Assembly (NCBI GenBank): GCA_964621785.1
Contig: CAZUPD010000010.1
Coordinates: 43,159-107,158, forward strand
Reading direction: 5' to 3'
Source of the DNA: JACKDW01 sp964621785
GTDB taxonomy: Bacteria; Myxococcota_A; Polyangia; Nannocystales; Nannocystaceae
DNA length: 64,000 nucleotides
Part shown: piece by piece, positions 52,516-63,700 of the stretch
Layout of the letters: every line of letters starts with the position of its first letter
Numbering within the stretch: the first letter of the stretch is position 1
Notes under the pieces: generated by a model
Databases searched by the model: none
What the model saw: the letters and a program-made list of their open reading frames with translations, nothing else
What the model was told of the DNA's origin: nothing
Program-made: the position numbers and the translations under genes

Positions 52516-55500
52516 GTGCCACTGCCTTCGAAACCTCCGAAAAGCCGCCGCGATGGCACGAGCCAGGCCGCGCGGGCAATCGCGGCACTCGATCCGGCCC
52601 ACGTACCTGTCGACGGCCGGACCACACGTGATTGGCTGGCATACCTCCAGGGATTGGCGAAGAAACTTCGCTTTTACGACATCAATCACCCCGGTTTACA
52701 GCTCGATTGGTCGGGGTTATTCGACGGCACGACACTCGATGAGCTCGCGGCCCTTGCGGACGCCGACATTTCCACTGGTGAGCCGAGTGGAGCCTTGGCA
52801 CAGCGCCCACACCTCGCGCTGATCCTCGCATTTTTACGCCTGCTCAAGACAACCCAAAGTCACCTAAACGGTTTCTCCCGGCGGCACCTCGAGTATTACT
52901 ATCGCGAGGTCTTGCAGATGCGCGAGCAGGACCCCGTGCACGACCGTGTCAACGTGATGTTCCGGCCGACAGCGGAGTCGACGGGTGTCCTCGTGCCGGC
53001 AGGGACGCGGGTCCGCGCCGGCAAAGATGCCGATGGGCATGAACGCGTATATCGGACCACCCACAATCTTGTCGTCAATCAGGCCCAGATTGCCCAGCTT
53101 CGGACGATATTTACCGATCAGCAGGTGACGGGGATCCGCGAAGCTCGCGAGCGCCGCGATCCGGGGACCGATGCCGCAGATCGTTTCGTGCGGATGTTTG
53201 CCTATGCACTTGGTGAACCGGGGCCCGGTGGGCCTCTGCCCGAGTACGAGAATACAGTCGTCGATCTCGAGCTCCTTCAGCGACTCGGAGCCTGGGTCGA
53301 TGCCGCCGGGACACAACTGTATTTGGAGCTCTACGAGTTACGCGTGATTTGGCAGCTCCGGGCCCGCAGGGTCGGTGCCGATGCGGAATGGGCTGAGATC
53401 AATACGTTGCTCGAGAATGCCGGCAAAACCCGGACGCAAACCGATAGTTGGCAACTCAATCCGAGTGAGCCGAGAAATTTCGACAAGAACCTCGAAGCGG
53501 CGATCGGTGCAACACCCGACGAAACCTATTTCGCCGGGCTCGCCGAGGTTAAGAATATCGACCAGCTCTATGCTCTACGCGCCCGCGCCGTGCGGGACGG
53601 AAACACGGTTGCAGCCGAGGAGGCAAACAACTTTATTCACGATCAGCTGTACTTTACGAACCTCGAGCAGTTCGACAGGATGATGTCGCTCAAGTCGCGC
53701 AGCGATCAGGAGTGGCGAGATATCAACCACGCGCTTGAACTTGCGGGGCAGCGGGCGCGGGATGATCGAGGGTTCCGTTTGTCGGGTACCGACCCGACTG
53801 CATTCGACCAGAACCTCGCGGATGCCGTGACGGGCCTCAATGGGTTTAGTTGGCCCGAAGGTTGCGCTGGCTTTGATGCCTATTATCATGAGATTGAGAA
53901 GATCGAGACATATTTTCGGATGGCGGCGGAAAAGTATGCCTATATCCTGTCGGCTGCCCCAGGGGTCGAACCCCCGCCACCAGACCGCAAGTGGCAACGT
54001 ATTTACGATATTCTCGCCGAAGCCTATCGTACCAAAGTCTATCAAACACGGCGGGCTGCACTCGCAGATGTTCGACAGCTTCACGGCGTGGATGCCATGT
54101 ACTACACCGTGTTGGGGGAGCCAATCGGTGATGGCAGCGATGTACCGCTCAACCGTGTTGTGACATACGTCAAGCGACCTGCGGATGCGAGTGTTCTTCA
54201 GGAGGTTTCAAGTAAAATCGCGAATGATGGGATTGAGTCGATTGACGCCACCACGTGGAAGCATGTGTACCAAATTTCCGAGCTCGCACAACGTGTGCGT
54301 GAGCAACTGCCACTACCGGTCGCAGAGGTTGTCGAATGGCGAAACATTTACCCGCTTACCGATGCGACCACAGCCCTTGTCTCACTCGACCTCGAAGGGG
54401 ATAACACGCCAAGGTGGCGTACATTTGGCGCGAAGCCGGAAGTGCTAGCAGCATCCCCGCCAAGTCAACCGACGCTGGGATGGGCCATCGCCTCGCCCCT
54501 GTTGGCAATGGCCGAGGGTCGACGAGTCGTGACGTTGACCCTCGGGTTTACGCCGAGCTCTTGGCACGCTGAAACGATACAACAATTGCTCGCTGATGAT
54601 GCACTCCAGATCCAGCTCAGCGGTGAAAAGGATTGGCTTGATCCAAGCTCGCTCGAAGTGACGTTGGGGACCTACGGTTCATTGAGTGGTGTCGCAGAGC
54701 CGCCAGACCCCGACATCCCCGGACTCCAGCTCACGATGACATTTTCCGTCGATGTCGATCCAATCGTTCGGCTCGATCCGGGGATTTCCGGTATATCGTC
54801 GGACCAGCCGGTGATTCGCATTCTCTTGCGTCAACGCTGGCGCGAGGAACTCTCGACCTATGTCATTCGGTACGCGGACGTGCGGGACCTGTTCCTCGCG
54901 GCAGTGCATGTGCGCACCGACGTCAGCGAGCTCGCCAACCTCGCGATTTCCAACGATGAGGTTACGCTCGATCCCAAGAAGCCATTTGAGCCGTTTGGAC
55001 AGCGGCCGCTTGTGGGGAGTCGATTTTATGTGAGTCATCCGGAGATTGTTGATCGCCAAGTCGATCGTATTCGCTGCGACGTGACATGGTTGGGGATGGC
55101 ATCCAACCTACAAAGCCATTATGTGAATTACCCGATCACCGAGGGCGACAGCCCGGCAACCAACTCGAGTTTTAAAATTGATGCAAAGTTGATAGAGTCG
55201 CGGGTGACGACTGCGACCCTCATGGGTGCCAGTGTATTTACATCAACGACTGTTGGGGTGGAGCTGTCTGATTTAGCGTCTGTGACCAAAAATACCGCAG
55301 TCGTCGATCCAAATGCCGAAGTGACGACGTGGAATCGCTATCTCCAGTGGGAACTGACGCCACTCGATTTTCAGCACGATACCTACCCCGAGGTAGCGAA
55401 AGAAAAAGCTCTCGAGCTGACCGCTGCAATCGCCAATAACCAACAGGTGACGGCATCCGACTATCAAGTTCGTGCTCCGTACACACCCAAGGTTCGCAGT

Positions 55501-56886
55501 CTCACACTGATGTACTCATCGTCGGCGGAGGTCATTTTGGGACAGGCAAAACCCGCACTCCAGGCGGAGCAGGTCTACCATATTCGCCCATTCGGGAGTC
55601 ACCTCATTGAGGCGGAAGTCGGCGAAAGCCTACCTCGATTTCTGCCACTTTATCAGAACGCAGGCGAGCTCTATATCGGTATCCAGGGCGTCGTTGCTCC
55701 GCAACAGCTTACAATTCTGTTCCAGATGGCCGAGGGAAGTGCCGATCCAAACCTCCCGGTACAGCCAGTCGCATGGAGCTATCTCAGCGGCGATCGCTGG
55801 TACAGCTTGCACAACGGAAACATTCTGAGTGACACCACGCGAGGGCTGATCAACTCCGGTATTATCGAGTTCAAGCTCGACAAAGTGGCTGCAAGTACAC
55901 AGATGCCAAGCGGGCTGTATTGGCTCCGCGCCGAGATGCCGGCCAATACCCGAAGTGTGTGTGATACGGTTGCGATTCACACGCAGGCTGTCTCGGCGAC
56001 ATTCGTCGATCAGAACAATTCACCGAGTCACTACGAGCGACCACTTCCCCCCGACTCGGTCGCCGGTTTAGAAGAACCGATCGCTCAGATTTCCGAAGTG
56101 CTTCAACCATACACCTCGTTTGGCGGACGCCCGCGGGAAGCGGCGCAGAGCTTCTACACGCGGGTAAGTGAACGTTTGCGCCACAAAGGGCGAGCCCTGA
56201 CCGGGTGGGACTACGAGCGATTGATCCTCCAGCAATTCCCCGAGGTTTACAAGGCCAAAGCGTTGCCGGCGGATTTGGAGCGTCATCCGGACCGCCCTGG
56301 GTTGGTGGAAATTGTCATCATCCCGGATATGCGGGGAATGTTTCCATTCGATCCATTTGAACCCAAAGCTCCGGCCGATCTGCTCACCTCGATTCAAGAG
56401 TTCGTGGGCAACAAGTCGCCCGCGTTCGCCGAGGTTGAAGTACGAAATCCACATTACGTGTATGTCAAAGCTCGCTTCGGCGTCCGGTTTATGCCCGGCC
56501 ACGACATCGGGTACTACCAGGCGCGACTCAACGATGAGCTCAATCGATTTTTGTCACCCTGGGGATACGATGAGGGCGCAGACATCGTGTTTGGCAACCG
56601 GATCTACGCAACGAGCATCCTGAACTTTGTCGATCGTCTTCCCTATGTCGATTACGTCGCATCTATTCGTCTGTTTCAAAGTACAGATGGAATGGATTTT
56701 AAACTCGTGTTGCCCACCCAAGTCGGGGATAGCCAAGGCTACTACGTCTCGAGCGATCGTCCGGATACGGTGCTCGTCGCCGCACGGCAACACGACATCG
56801 ACATCATTTCCGAACTCTCCTATGAGGAGCAACTTCACACCGGGGTCAACCACATGAAAATCGAGCTCGACTTCGTCGTCGGTTGA
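52516..56886 (+). CDS. Giant baseplate J-like wedge protein (Afp11-like)
   Basis: 1456 residues from a GTG at 52516. VDGRTTRDWLAYLQGLAKKL and RFYDINHPGLQLDWSGLF at about 32-75 are the typical opening of Afp11-type baseplate proteins. Around 1200-1245, GGRPREAAQSFYTRVSERLR and ALTGWDYERLILQQFPEV is the gp6/J-like C-terminal core that packs around the hub. The two differ from simple phage gpJ (about 300 residues) by a very large central insertion, including an imperfect internal repeat around AEWAEINTLLENAGKT and QEWRDINHALELAGQR. It forms the wedges of the baseplate together with the next Afp12-like protein. Confidence 0.92.
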   Translation: MPLPSKPPKSRRDGTSQAARAIAALDPAHVPVDGRTTRDWLAYLQGLAKKLRFYDINHPGLQLDWSGLFDGTTLDELAALADADISTGEPSGALAQRPHLALILAFLRLLKTTQSHLNGFSRRHLEYYYREVLQMREQDPVHDRVNVMFRPTAESTGVLVPAGTRVRAGKDADGHERVYRTTHNLVVNQAQIAQLRTIFTDQQVTGIREARERRDPGTDAADRFVRMFAYALGEPGPGGPLPEYENTVVDLELLQRLGAWVDAAGTQLYLELYELRVIWQLRARRVGADAEWAEINTLLENAGKTRTQTDSWQLNPSEPRNFDKNLEAAIGATPDETYFAGLAEVKNIDQLYALRARAVRDGNTVAAEEANNFIHDQLYFTNLEQFDRMMSLKSRSDQEWRDINHALELAGQRARDDRGFRLSGTDPTAFDQNLADAVTGLNGFSWPEGCAGFDAYYHEIEKIETYFRMAAEKYAYILSAAPGVEPPPPDRKWQRIYDILAEAYRTKVYQTRRAALADVRQLHGVDAMYYTVLGEPIGDGSDVPLNRVVTYVKRPADASVLQEVSSKIANDGIESIDATTWKHVYQISELAQRVREQLPLPVAEVVEWRNIYPLTDATTALVSLDLEGDNTPRWRTFGAKPEVLAASPPSQPTLGWAIASPLLAMAEGRRVVTLTLGFTPSSWHAETIQQLLADDALQIQLSGEKDWLDPSSLEVTLGTYGSLSGVAEPPDPDIPGLQLTMTFSVDVDPIVRLDPGISGISSDQPVIRILLRQRWREELSTYVIRYADVRDLFLAAVHVRTDVSELANLAISNDEVTLDPKKPFEPFGQRPLVGSRFYVSHPEIVDRQVDRIRCDVTWLGMASNLQSHYVNYPITEGDSPATNSSFKIDAKLIESRVTTATLMGASVFTSTTVGVELSDLASVTKNTAVVDPNAEVTTWNRYLQWELTPLDFQHDTYPEVAKEKALELTAAIANNQQVTASDYQVRAPYTPKVRSLTLMYSSSAEVILGQAKPALQAEQVYHIRPFGSHLIEAEVGESLPRFLPLYQNAGELYIGIQGVVAPQQLTILFQMAEGSADPNLPVQPVAWSYLSGDRWYSLHNGNILSDTTRGLINSGIIEFKLDKVAASTQMPSGLYWLRAEMPANTRSVCDTVAIHTQAVSATFVDQNNSPSHYERPLPPDSVAGLEEPIAQISEVLQPYTSFGGRPREAAQSFYTRVSERLRHKGRALTGWDYERLILQQFPEVYKAKALPADLERHPDRPGLVEIVIIPDMRGMFPFDPFEPKAPADLLTSIQEFVGNKSPAFAEVEVRNPHYVYVKARFGVRFMPGHDIGYYQARLNDELNRFLSPWGYDEGADIVFGNRIYATSILNFVDRLPYVDYVASIRLFQSTDGMDFKLVLPTQVGDSQGYYVSSDRPDTVLVAARQHDIDIISELSYEEQLHTGVNHMKIELDFVVG

Positions 56887-56922
56887 GCGCTGCATGGACT
56901 CCGTTTTTAGCGAGGTAAGGCC

Positions 56923-58587
56923 GTGGAAATCAACAAACGCAATCGTACAGAACTCAAGGGATACTTCGTCAAGAACGCGATCCCGACCGAAAACAATTTC
57001 TCAGACCTCGTCGATGCTGCACTCGTGCAAAAAGATGACGGGATTGTCAAACTCGCGGGCACGCCCCTCAGTGTCGAGGCGACCGGCGATGACGCGAGTC
57101 AGAAGGATGTCCTCGCCCTATACCGCAGTTTTTCCGAGTCGAATGCAGCGTGGCGTGTGAGTCTGAATCCCCGCAGTGACCCCAATAATCCCCAGACCGC
57201 AAAGTCGGGGTTTGGCATCAGTGACGCCGGAGGAAATAATCGACTGTTTATTGATGCGTCGACCGGGTACGTCGGTATTGGCACCAATTCTCCTACTGCG
57301 CGACTGCACACACTCGCCGATTCGACAGTCGGGGTGCTGGAGTCGACAACGACCGCGGCATGGTTGCGGGTCCAGACCTCAGAAGGTGCAAGCAATCGGG
57401 TCGAGCTGTGCAATCGATCAGGTGGGAATCTCGCGCTGTGGGTCGGTGGCGGAGGTGATTCGCTTCGTATCCGTCGCGACGGACGCGTCGGTATCGGGAT
57501 GGATGCTGATCGCACGCTGAGCGTCGGCCGCGATGGGACGGTCTCACTGCTCGGGAACGTGGGCCTCAACTCGTCCGCAGGGTTGTACTGGGCCAATACT
57601 GAGTCCTATTCGATTCGCCGAGGTTCCGGTGCTTGGAATGCCCCCGACTATCAACAACTGATTCTGAAGTGGCATACGGGAATCGTGATGGAGCCGGGAA
57701 CGGGTAACAACGCTGGCTATGGGCGGAGCTTTGTTGAAGTTCGTGGGGGCAAGGGGCTGCGTGTGAGTGAGGGGACTGTCGCAATTGGACCGACCGACCC
57801 GGGGACAGCCAAGTTGCGAATCTCCAACTCCAGCAGCGACTTTGCCGACTTCTATTTTGCGGCCGGCGGGTCTGGTCACCTTCAAATCGTTGGGTGGGCA
57901 TCCGGGTGGAACATCAACACAATGGTCGATGGCAAACACCTTTATATCAACCGCGACTCGGGATCCTCCACTGACACGCTGATTGGGAAGGCCGGCCGCG
58001 AAACGATTATAAAAGGTTCGAATGGGAGGGTCGGTATCCTCGGACAGCCAGGCACACATTTTCATGTGCATGGGAACGCTTGGTGCGGGCACATGCGAGC
58101 TGACGATGGTGTAACGATCGGCCACGGGAACCTCTCTTCACACATTGACGTCGATGGCGCGTTTTACCGCTATAGTGGACAGGCGTACTTTGTGGTCGAT
58201 GACAATCTCTACATTCGCGATATGGGTGGTGATATCAAGTTCCACTTTGACACCAATTTAGGGGTCATTCGCCAGGATGGATGGACGAACGCCTCATTTC
58301 AAAATGGTTGGGTCAACTACGGTGGTTCCTACAACTCCGCGGGATTTTACCGCGATCGTCAGGGCGTCGTCCATCTTCGCGGACTTGTCAGATCAGGTGC
58401 CACCGGCAACAATGCGACCATATTCAACCTTCCAGCGGGCTACCGACCTCCGGGCCGAGAACTACGCGTGGTCCAGACGGCAGACGCCGTCGGACGTGTG
58501 GATATCGAAACAAATGGCCGTGTCATACCGTACAGTGTCAACAACGGCTGGGTCTCCCTCGACGGCATTTCCTTTAGGTCCGTATGA
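56923..58587 (+). CDS. Tail-fibre-like protein
   Basis: 554 residues from a GTG preceded by GAGGTAAGG. The start EINKRNRTELKGYFVKNAIP and NNFSDLVDAALVQKDDGIVK is shared by injection-system fibre proteins. A long region of short beta repeats follows, many of the form GRVGIGMD, GYVGIGTN and GRVGILGQ, typical of trimeric phage fibres. The end (YGGSYNSAGFYRDRQGVVHL, then SVNNGWVSLDGISFRS) looks like a receptor-binding tip of phage side-tail-fibre type. It should decide target recognition. It ends in an ATGA overlap with the next gene. Confidence 0.85.
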   Translation: MEINKRNRTELKGYFVKNAIPTENNFSDLVDAALVQKDDGIVKLAGTPLSVEATGDDASQKDVLALYRSFSESNAAWRVSLNPRSDPNNPQTAKSGFGISDAGGNNRLFIDASTGYVGIGTNSPTARLHTLADSTVGVLESTTTAAWLRVQTSEGASNRVELCNRSGGNLALWVGGGGDSLRIRRDGRVGIGMDADRTLSVGRDGTVSLLGNVGLNSSAGLYWANTESYSIRRGSGAWNAPDYQQLILKWHTGIVMEPGTGNNAGYGRSFVEVRGGKGLRVSEGTVAIGPTDPGTAKLRISNSSSDFADFYFAAGGSGHLQIVGWASGWNINTMVDGKHLYINRDSGSSTDTLIGKAGRETIIKGSNGRVGILGQPGTHFHVHGNAWCGHMRADDGVTIGHGNLSSHIDVDGAFYRYSGQAYFVVDDNLYIRDMGGDIKFHFDTNLGVIRQDGWTNASFQNGWVNYGGSYNSAGFYRDRQGVVHLRGLVRSGATGNNATIFNLPAGYRPPGRELRVVQTADAVGRVDIETNGRVIPYSVNNGWVSLDGISFRSV

Positions 58588-60689
58588 GCACATCATCGAC
58601 ACCCCTGACCCTCGATACATCTGCGCCGGAACACCCGTCGCTCGACTACAGCTTTCTGCGCAAAGAGGGTCTTCGCCATATCGCCCGCCTCGCGGGTCAT
58701 CTGTGGACCGATTACAATACCCATGACCCCGGGGTGACCATCCTCGAGCAGCTGTGTTACGCACTCACAGATCTCGCCTATCGCGTCTCACATCCAATCG
58801 CCGATCATTTGGTGGAGGATGGAGAAGACGCCTATCCCAGTTTGTATCGCCCGCGGGCGATCCTCAGCTGTGAACCGGTCACGCTTCAGGACCTGCGCAA
58901 ACTCGTGCTCGATGTCGATGGTGTACGTAATGCCTGGGTGCAACAGGTGCGTGAGCAACAACCTGCGATCTATTACGACGAAGCCCGCAAGCAACTCGAC
59001 CTGCGGGCCGACAATCCGAGTGGCGAGCAGGTTCGCCTCAAAGGCCTTTACCGCGTCATTATCGAAAAATCGGAGGTGTCGTGGCACTTTGGTTCGACGG
59101 TCGAGCGGGCAGTTGCCGAGCGCTTGCACGCCCATCGCGGACTATGTGAGGACTTTGAAGAGGTCACAGTACTCGACCCCGTCGATGTTCGGGTGCATGC
59201 GGCACTCGAGGTTGGCGATATCGATGATGCAGATACAACATTATTTTTGGTCTACCGAGCGATCTCCGAGTATTTGTCGCCGACGGTTGAGTTCTCGACG
59301 CTGCAACAGATGCTCGAAGCCGGGTATCGGCTCGAGGAAATTTTGGATGGTCCACAGCTCGAGCATGGGTTTATCCGCGATGACGAACTCGCCGAACTCG
59401 CCCGTCGCCAGCAACTTCACGCGTCCGATCTGATTCATGTGATCCTCGATGTCCCGGGTGTCCGGGCGGTACGGCATATTTCGATTTCGATGGGGGATGG
59501 CACGCCCGAGCCCTGGTCCCTCGATATCGGTGCAGGACGGGTCGCGCGGTTGGTTTTGACCAAACACGGGTCGAGTGAGCTGACGATCGAGGCGGCGCGG
59601 GACCGGATTGCGTTGGGGTTACACGAACAAAAAGTGCAGGAGACCTATACGGCTTGGCTCACCAATCGGGCGCGGAAGCAGCCTCTTCATGCAGAGCATC
59701 TCGACCTCGAACCCACACGTGGGCGAACACGGGATGTTGCCAATTACCATGCTGTGCAGCTACAACTACCCGCATGCTATGGGATCGGGGAGTTGGGGCT
59801 TGCGCCTTCGGCCTCGCCCAAACGCAAGCTCCAGGCCAAACAACTCCAGGGGTACTTGACTTTCTACGATCAGCTCCTTGCCGATTACTTTGCCCAGCTC
59901 GCCCATGTCAAAGACTTGTACTCCTATCACCAAGCGAGCGAACAAACGTACTTTTGTCAGGGATTGTGTCCCAAGACACTTGGGATTGAGGACCTTTGGC
60001 GCGATGGTCCCGTGACCGAAGAACAACTGCACGAGCTGCTCGTCGCGGCAACGTCTCCAGGGCAGTTGGCGGAGCGCAAGGGAAGATTTCTCAATCACCT
60101 CCTCGCGCGTTTTGGCGAGGAATTCACCGAGTACTCCCTCGTGCTCTACGGTGCTCTCAAGGTCGGGGGGGAGCAACCGGACTCAGGTCAAGTGCGCAGT
60201 CGTCTCAACCGCGACAAACTCGCATTTTTACGTGCATATCCACAGATTAGCAGCCGTCGGGGTTGTGGGTTTAACTACCTCCAATCCCGCAGTGAATTGA
60301 ATTGCTCGGGGCTTGAACAGCGCGTCGCACTCCGCCTAGGGTTTGAACGCGAGGCCCAAGAAGAATGCCTTGTTGTTGAGCACCTCTTGCTCCGCCCGAT
60401 GACAGAAGATCGTTACCAACTCTCGGAGGATGAGTTTGGACGCTTGCCACTGCTCGCGGCGACGGAACGCAAAGACCCATACTCTCTCCAATTAAGCGTT
60501 GTATTACCGGCCTGGCCCCAGCGGTTTCAAGCACCCGCGTTTCGCGAGCTCACGGAGCAAACGATTCGCGCCGAAACCCCGGCACATCTCGCTGTTTATG
60601 TCCACTGGCTCGCACAACCGGATTGGGATGCGTTTGTTGCCGCCCATGAACGTTGGCTAACCATTCGCAGAATGAGTTGGCAGGGCTGA
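58584..60689 (+). CDS. Afp12-like baseplate wedge protein
   Basis: 701 residues. Residues about 22-70 (HIARLAGHLWTDYNTHDPGV, TILEQLCYALTDLAYRVSHP) are the conserved N-terminal signature of Afp12/phage-tail-like baseplate proteins. Later segments (YLTFYDQLLADYFAQLAHVK; CLVVEHLLLRPM) are also characteristic. It pairs with the Afp11-like protein in the wedge. It overlaps the fibre gene by 4 bases and is followed 15 bases later by the large repeat protein, so the operon continues. Confidence 0.9.
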   Translation: MSTSSTPLTLDTSAPEHPSLDYSFLRKEGLRHIARLAGHLWTDYNTHDPGVTILEQLCYALTDLAYRVSHPIADHLVEDGEDAYPSLYRPRAILSCEPVTLQDLRKLVLDVDGVRNAWVQQVREQQPAIYYDEARKQLDLRADNPSGEQVRLKGLYRVIIEKSEVSWHFGSTVERAVAERLHAHRGLCEDFEEVTVLDPVDVRVHAALEVGDIDDADTTLFLVYRAISEYLSPTVEFSTLQQMLEAGYRLEEILDGPQLEHGFIRDDELAELARRQQLHASDLIHVILDVPGVRAVRHISISMGDGTPEPWSLDIGAGRVARLVLTKHGSSELTIEAARDRIALGLHEQKVQETYTAWLTNRARKQPLHAEHLDLEPTRGRTRDVANYHAVQLQLPACYGIGELGLAPSASPKRKLQAKQLQGYLTFYDQLLADYFAQLAHVKDLYSYHQASEQTYFCQGLCPKTLGIEDLWRDGPVTEEQLHELLVAATSPGQLAERKGRFLNHLLARFGEEFTEYSLVLYGALKVGGEQPDSGQVRSRLNRDKLAFLRAYPQISSRRGCGFNYLQSRSELNCSGLEQRVALRLGFEREAQEECLVVEHLLLRPMTEDRYQLSEDEFGRLPLLAATERKDPYSLQLSVVLPAWPQRFQAPAFRELTEQTIRAETPAHLAVYVHWLAQPDWDAFVAAHERWLTIRRMSWQG

Positions 60690-60704
60690 CGAGGAGTCGT
60701 ACCA

Positions 60705-63700
60705 ATGGATAAACCCACACACCTCGATATCCGCGATGCTCGCGACCGCATGATCGACCTGCTCGGTCTCGGTGAGACCTATCCCCTGCGCGATGTCGGG
60801 GCCAGTCACGAGGTTAAGGTGGCGTTTAACAAACCGGCTCAGCTGAGTATTGTGCCGGCGCAACGTGGGGTCGAATATCAACTTCGTGACGCAAATGCAA
60901 CCGGGCCAGAAAGCAATCCAGATGGCCCGTTGACGCGTACGGTCGATGGCGAGGCTGTGCCGATCGCAGGTGTCGGTGACGGCGGGCAGCTCGACTTTCT
61001 ATCCTTTGACGTGACTGAAGATGGGGCATACCGGTTTGTCGCCAGTAAGCACCATCCATTACCCGGGGGAGAGACGTCGATTCGCTCCGTCGCCCTGCGC
61101 CAAATCACCCAGATTAAAGTCGGGCTCGATGTGGCGATCCCAGCGAGAATTGTGGTCGCCGGGGGGACTGTCCTGCTCTCAGAGGCAAAAAATGCCAACT
61201 CGGATGCTCGGTTGATCGACTATGGACAAACCGTTACGGTTGATGTGGTCGGTGGCCAAGAGGGGGTCGACTACCAGTTAGTCGTATTCGACGGGGATGT
61301 CGAGTCTGTTGTTTCAGTCGAGGATGTTCGCGGAAAAGGTGAGGGGATCGAGGTTCAACTCGTTTCGCAGGTGATATACGAGGATGTCGAGCTGCGCATT
61401 CGGGCGACCAAAAAATACACCCTCTCCGAGGGTCGTGCCACCGAAACAGAAATTCTCGACATTATCATGCCCTTGTGTGTGCGGGCGAACCGGGCATTGG
61501 TGGTCGAACCTGTACCCGGCCCAGTCCTCGAGTACGGGAGCACGGTGACTGTCCGTGTGTCGGGTTCGCAACAAAGTGCGATATATCAGTTGTATGCACA
61601 TCAGATTAGCGATGCAGAGATTTTCCCGCCTGGGCTGCGTCCGACCCATGCGATCGATGTCGAAGTCGACGACGGTAAGTCCGTCGCGGTTCAGCGGCCG
61701 GAGCCGACAGAACTGTGGACAACACCCCCGGACTACGTCACGCTCGGTGAGCCGATTGCGGGCAGCGGGGGGACCATTACATTCACGCTGGCGGATCAAG
61801 TATTCGGCCACACACTGATCGTCAAGGCGACCAAAGTGCACACCGGGGGGGTGCGCTCAGATGTCGCCCTCGGGCAGATGTGCGCGACCCTTGTGCGTCC
61901 CGACGCGAACCGCCAACTGGCATTCTCAGTGACTCTGTACGCCCACGAAACTGACGGAACAGTACGGATCAGCGGCGGCCAGCCGGGGGTTTACTACCAG
62001 TTACGCGTCGGTGAACAACCCCTCGGCCTCCCGGTTTACTTTCACAAGCGAGACCAACAACAGACGAACTTCAACAAGGGCCTCGGCCAACTGACGATCG
62101 GGGAGGATTTTGCGGTCGCGCGCGCCCCCCGGGTTGGGGACGACCTCCACAACGACCTCGCTGCACGGGAACCGGCGTCTCCAGAGGTGGTGACAGGGCC
62201 GATCGCAGCCGGAACGACAATACATGTAGATGCACTAGACTCGATCACAGGTTTGCGGGCGAGTGTTGTACACACGGCTGTGCTCGGGGCACAAGCAGAG
62301 ATTCGCTTGGCAACTGCGGGGGTCGATGCCGGCTCGGTCGCGCAGCTCGAAATCGCCAATAGCCAGTCGGGCGATCGCTATCAACTCGTCCATCACAGTG
62401 TCAAGATTGGCGATGCCGTCAATGGCGATCAATCGACAATTGTCCTCACGAGCCTCGCTATTACGCAAGATGATCAGGTTGAAATTCATGTCGATCCGAT
62501 CGACCTAGCTGGGATTCCTGTGTATCGAATTGTCCCTGTCGTCGTCCCGCTCAATCCGCGAAGCGATCTTGCGATCCGTATTCTCGGGCCACGGCTCGAG
62601 CCGGAACTCGGGCAGTTTGGTGACCTCGAGCCCAAGCTCATCGATTTTGGCGGTACAGTCGAGATCGAGGTCGATGGTTCCGAGAAGGATGTTGTATATA
62701 CTATTGTATTTGACGCTCATGGCGAGGTCGTTGAACTTTCGGCCGCCAAGCAGGGCATTGGCCATACCCTCACACTCACATCACTGCCCGTGTACGAGGA
62801 CCGGGACATTCGCGTGGTTGCCAAGCGGCTGTTTTTCGAGGAGTCGTCTGGGAAGGCACAGCCAACCAAAAGGATCGAGTCGGTTCTACCGTTGAAAGTT
62901 CGTGCAAACCGGACGGTCAGTGTGAGTCACACCGACTCGCCGGCGGTGGTGTTTGGTCAACCGACCTCTCTCACGGTCGCGTCGAGTCAAGCCTCGGTAT
63001 TCTATCGCGTACATGCGAGGTTCTTGCAGGATTCGGAGTTCCTATACGGTGATGAGATCGCCGGGAAAGGGCCCCTGCTGACCGTGGCGGGCGAAGGCTG
63101 GAACCCTGTGCAGATACAAAGACCCCCCGAGTATGTGCTGTGGAAGGACCTTGATGGGTTTGCGCCCTTGGGAGAGACAGTACCCGGAAATGACGGAGAG
63201 CTAGTTGTTTCGCTCCCCGAGATGACGGGAGATATTGTGGTTGTGCTCGAGGCGTACAAGGAACACCAGGTGGAGAATCGCGTGGTGATTTCGGCAGTGC
63301 AGCTGGCGCAGTCCCACATGTTACTTGTGTATCCAAACCATGCACCAGAGCTGGTGCTACGGACAGCTCTCGTGAATGGTGCGACCGACGGCAAGGTTGC
63401 ATTCTCCAATGGTGAGCCCGGAATCTTTTACCAGTTGCAGCACGGCGAAACACCCCTGGGCCAACCGGCATACTTCCACCAACGCCAAGCCGATGACCCG
63501 TCTCAGAACAAGGGGATCGATTTTTTGCGGGTGGGTCTCGATCTCGTTGTCGCCCGAGATCCGGAGGTCGCTTTGGTCGACGCCGAGGCGCGGCGGACCA
63601 CGCCACCACCCCATCCTCTGGTCGACACCGGAGTTTTGGAACCCCCCGTCAACTTGAATGTACTCGCAGTTCGGGCGCGTACAGGAGTCGGCAACGACCT

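Larger units (their letters stand above)
435..63118. repeat. Dispersed iterated palindrome TGYANNTRCA, 43 copies
   Basis: Start positions read by eye, each 10 bases long. TGCANNTACA on either strand: 1583, 4543, 5270, 5557, 9251, 10927, 11044, 11580, 13478, 15963, 17072, 18275, 26559, 27344, 30332, 32924, 35980, 38242, 40034, 50695, 55890, 59228, 59755, 62225, 63109. TGCANNTGCA: 435, 6487, 6688, 9331, 12307, 21460, 27214, 28265, 28694, 32115, 46504, 50386. TGTANNTACA: 9786, 12829, 36961, 41868, 46582, 55233. The consensus is its own reverse complement. With 61% GC and independent bases I expect about 2 in 64 kb. TGCAGATACA (7 copies, one on the minus strand) is the most frequent form. Most copies lie inside genes; function unknown. 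Confidence 0.8.
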
